Below, one piece after another: positions 5,768 to 6,746 of a DNA stretch of 6,746 nucleotides; positions within the stretch are counted from its first letter, which is position 1, and the number at the start of each line of letters is the position of its first letter. The notes below the pieces were generated by a model, which was not told the DNA's origin, ran no database searches, and worked only from the letters and a program-made list of their open reading frames with translations. This DNA is from Anaerolineae bacterium (GTDB lineage: Bacteria > Chloroflexota > Anaerolineae > 4572-78 > J111), in the NCBI GenBank assembly GCA_020433785.1, contig JAGRCC010000419.1, positions 1 to 6,746 of the forward strand. Direction: 5' to 3'. The position numbers and the translations under genes are program-made.

Positions 5768-5847
5768 TCTTGATATCCTTTCTTAAAATGTCTTCTCAGA
5801 CCTTCTGTAATCCACGAGACCAGCTTTTTATATTCTTGTGGAGTCAA
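5764..5847 (-). CDS. Possible 27-residue micro-ORF filling the gap between two small genes
   Basis: A TTG-initiated frame of 27 codons begins LTPQEYKKLVSWITEG (first residue read as Met) and ends KKGYQE. Its TTG overlaps the TGA of the zinc-ribbon gene, and its TGA overlaps the ATG of the 76-residue gene (ATGA). It therefore fills the whole gap. The peptide is basic and looks amphipathic helical. There is no good Shine-Dalgarno, so it would rely on translational coupling. A frame of this length can occur by chance, so confidence is low. Confidence 0.3.
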   Translation of the reverse strand: MTPQEYKKLVSWITEGLRRHFKKGYQE

Positions 5848-6155
5848 TACTCACGGAAACCACAACCCGCTGTTAAACAGAGTAATAACACGCCCTGGTA
5901 AACGCCTGCTTCGTGGAGCATGTGACCGCTTAGAGGCTCATTACATCGAGGACAAGGCAACGTGCCTCGATCAGCCCGTTGTAATAGCTCCATTTCTTTT
6001 CGAGACAGATTGTTCAGTTGTCCGTCCGAATTTACTTCAATCGATTTTGTCATTCTTTTTACATTAGCATAATATGAGAGATTGGGCTTGGCTTGGTCAA
6101 TGGCGATCAAGCCAAGCCCGTTGGCCACAATAATCGTGACCTCAACCACGCTCAC
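5844..6155 (-). CDS. Small zinc-ribbon protein
   Basis: Up to 103 residues, with a C-terminal Cys4 pattern: CPRC (Cys68, Cys71) and later CLTAGC (Cys93, Cys98), probably one zinc-ribbon knuckle pair. The stretch QLNNLSRKEMELLQRADRG before it looks helical. No named family is recognised; small zinc ribbons of mobile elements often bind nucleic acid or partner proteins. The start is uncertain. GTG at 6155 lies four bases after the upstream stop. GTG at 6149 has GAGGG seven bases upstream and looks best. ATG at 6053 would give 69 residues and avoid the hairpin-containing segment, but has no clear ribosome site. It is closely spaced after the window-edge gene, so co-transcription is likely. Confidence 0.65.
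   Translation of the reverse strand: MSVVEVTIIVANGLGLIAIDQAKPNLSYYANVKRMTKSIEVNSDGQLNNLSRKEMELLQRADRGTLPCPRCNEPLSGHMLHEAGVYQGVLLLCLTAGCGFREY
6084..6119. repeat. Perfect 12-bp inverted repeat (stem-loop)
   Basis: GGGCTTGGCTTG (6084-6095) and CAAGCCAAGCCC (6108-6119) are exact reverse complements around a 12-base loop. The structure lies 41 bases beyond the stop of the window-edge gene and within the 5' part of the longest zinc-ribbon frame. There is no T-run after it on either strand, so it is not a standard intrinsic terminator. It could be a processing site or attenuator, or a binding site. Confidence 0.75.
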
Positions 6156-6159
6156 GCCC

Positions 6160-6746
6160 TCAGTCGAACAAACTCACTTGAACCACTTCCGCAGCAGGTT
6201 GATCCTCCCGGCCAGAGTTTCGCTGACCATTGTCGTCTCCGGAGCTACCCGAATTGGTTTGAGTTTTCTTCCAGCCCCGTTCGGCGGAAACCTTGATCAC
6301 GGTGCTACGAATATCCCGTTGCAGTTTTTCAAGATATTCTTTGCGCACATATTCACTGAGCGTGACTGGTTCTTGACCAACGATGTCCCAGTAAGTTTGT
6401 CCTTCGGGAATCTTGCCGTGTTTAGTCAAGGCGATGTTACCGCACCAGAGGTAGACATTGGTCCATTCGTGACCCAAGGGTGCATCCATTGTCGCCGCAT
6501 ACATGCAAGCCATTACTTCGGTTGGCATGGCTAACTTGCCATTGATACCCTTTTGGGCTTCTGCAAAAATCTGTTCAAGTCGATCCTTGTACACGGCCTT
6601 GAAAATCCATTTTGGCAATGTCTCTGACCAAGGACTTTTGTGAACGACCGCTGGTCCGGCCATATACCGAACGTGCTCTTGGCTGAAACCACCGATGTCG
6701 AGCAGGGCAGCGACGACATCAATGTCAATGTCGAGGTCAAGCAGCA
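6160..6746 (-). CDS. Hypothetical protein with disordered tail and putative beta-clamp-binding motif (5' end outside window)
   Basis: The frame stays open to the right edge, so the gene is incomplete and its start is unseen; 194 residues are visible. No in-window start is required: the ATG at 6663 is internal to the open frame. The visible N-terminal part reads DIDVVAALLDIGG and onward, then a globular region containing MPTEVMACMYAAT, VYLWCGNIAL and GQTYWDIVG. A basic helix follows (YVRKEYLEKLQRDIRSTVIK). The C-terminal 35 or so residues are low-complexity, rich in Ser, Gly, Asn, Asp and Gln. The protein ends in QVSLFD, which matches the QL(S/D)LF consensus of bacterial sliding-clamp-binding peptides. 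I do not recognise the family. A role in element replication or repair is suggested only by that peptide and by the position in a mobile element. Confidence 0.72.
   Translation of the reverse strand, partial: LLDLDIDIDVVAALLDIGGFSQEHVRYMAGPAVVHKSPWSETLPKWIFKAVYKDRLEQIFAEAQKGINGKLAMPTEVMACMYAATMDAPLGHEWTNVYLWCGNIALTKHGKIPEGQTYWDIVGQEPVTLSEYVRKEYLEKLQRDIRSTVIKVSAERGWKKTQTNSGSSGDDNGQRNSGREDQPAAEVVQVSLFD

Noticed and set aside
6082..6534. 150-codon open frame on the plus strand
   Set aside because: It opposes the open frame of the edge gene, begins inside the 12-bp hairpin, has no good ribosome site, and its translation resembles no known protein.
2658..6746. CRISPR array, tRNA, rRNA or insertion sequence
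   Set aside because: No regularly spaced repeats, no tRNA-like cloverleaf and no DDE transposase were seen. Integration is into a protein gene, not a tRNA gene.

Overview
This window looks like the left end of an integrated conjugative-type element sitting inside a chromosomal comM (yifB, Mg-chelatase-like) gene. The host sequence (1 to about 745) is GC-rich with ordinary Shine-Dalgarno signals. From memory, the ComM N-terminus resembles Chloroflexota or related lineages, but the window carries no rRNA or marker gene, so this taxonomic call is only an inference.

Layout. Positions 1-148 are a short leader ending in a good ribosome binding site. Positions 149-748 (+) encode the N-terminal ChlI-like domain of ComM. 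The reading frame stops at the conserved 'EIKG' just before the AAA+ domain, because foreign DNA begins there. Everything from there to the right edge is encoded on the minus strand and belongs to the element. Read in the direction of transcription (right to left), the genes are: a truncated-by-window protein with a disordered tail and a putative beta-clamp-binding motif at its C-terminus (6746-6160); a small Cys4 zinc-ribbon protein (6155-5844); a possible 27-residue micro-ORF exactly filling a gap (5847-5764); a small acidic helical protein (5767-5537); a palindrome/promoter and a ribbon-helix-helix regulator (5430-5218); a four-helix membrane protein resembling DUF2637/SpdB, with a coiled coil and winged helix (5119-4220); a small membrane protein (4230-3964); a membrane-anchored FtsK/TraB-like ATPase with a C-terminal helix-turn-helix (3967-2759); a 57-residue unknown protein (2657-2484); and a large serine recombinase (2441-738). 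The recombinase's last codons run into the comM junction.

How the genes may work together. The serine recombinase would integrate and excise the element at comM, perhaps with the 57-residue protein as a directionality factor (untested). The three coupled genes at 5119-2759 form a module reminiscent of the single-ATPase double-stranded DNA transfer apparatus of Streptomyces plasmids and actinomycete integrative conjugative elements (TraB plus Spd proteins). No relaxase or type IV secretion genes are visible here. The small regulators and the putative clamp-binding protein suggest control and replication functions further to the right, outside the window. The right attachment site and the rest of comM are not in this window.
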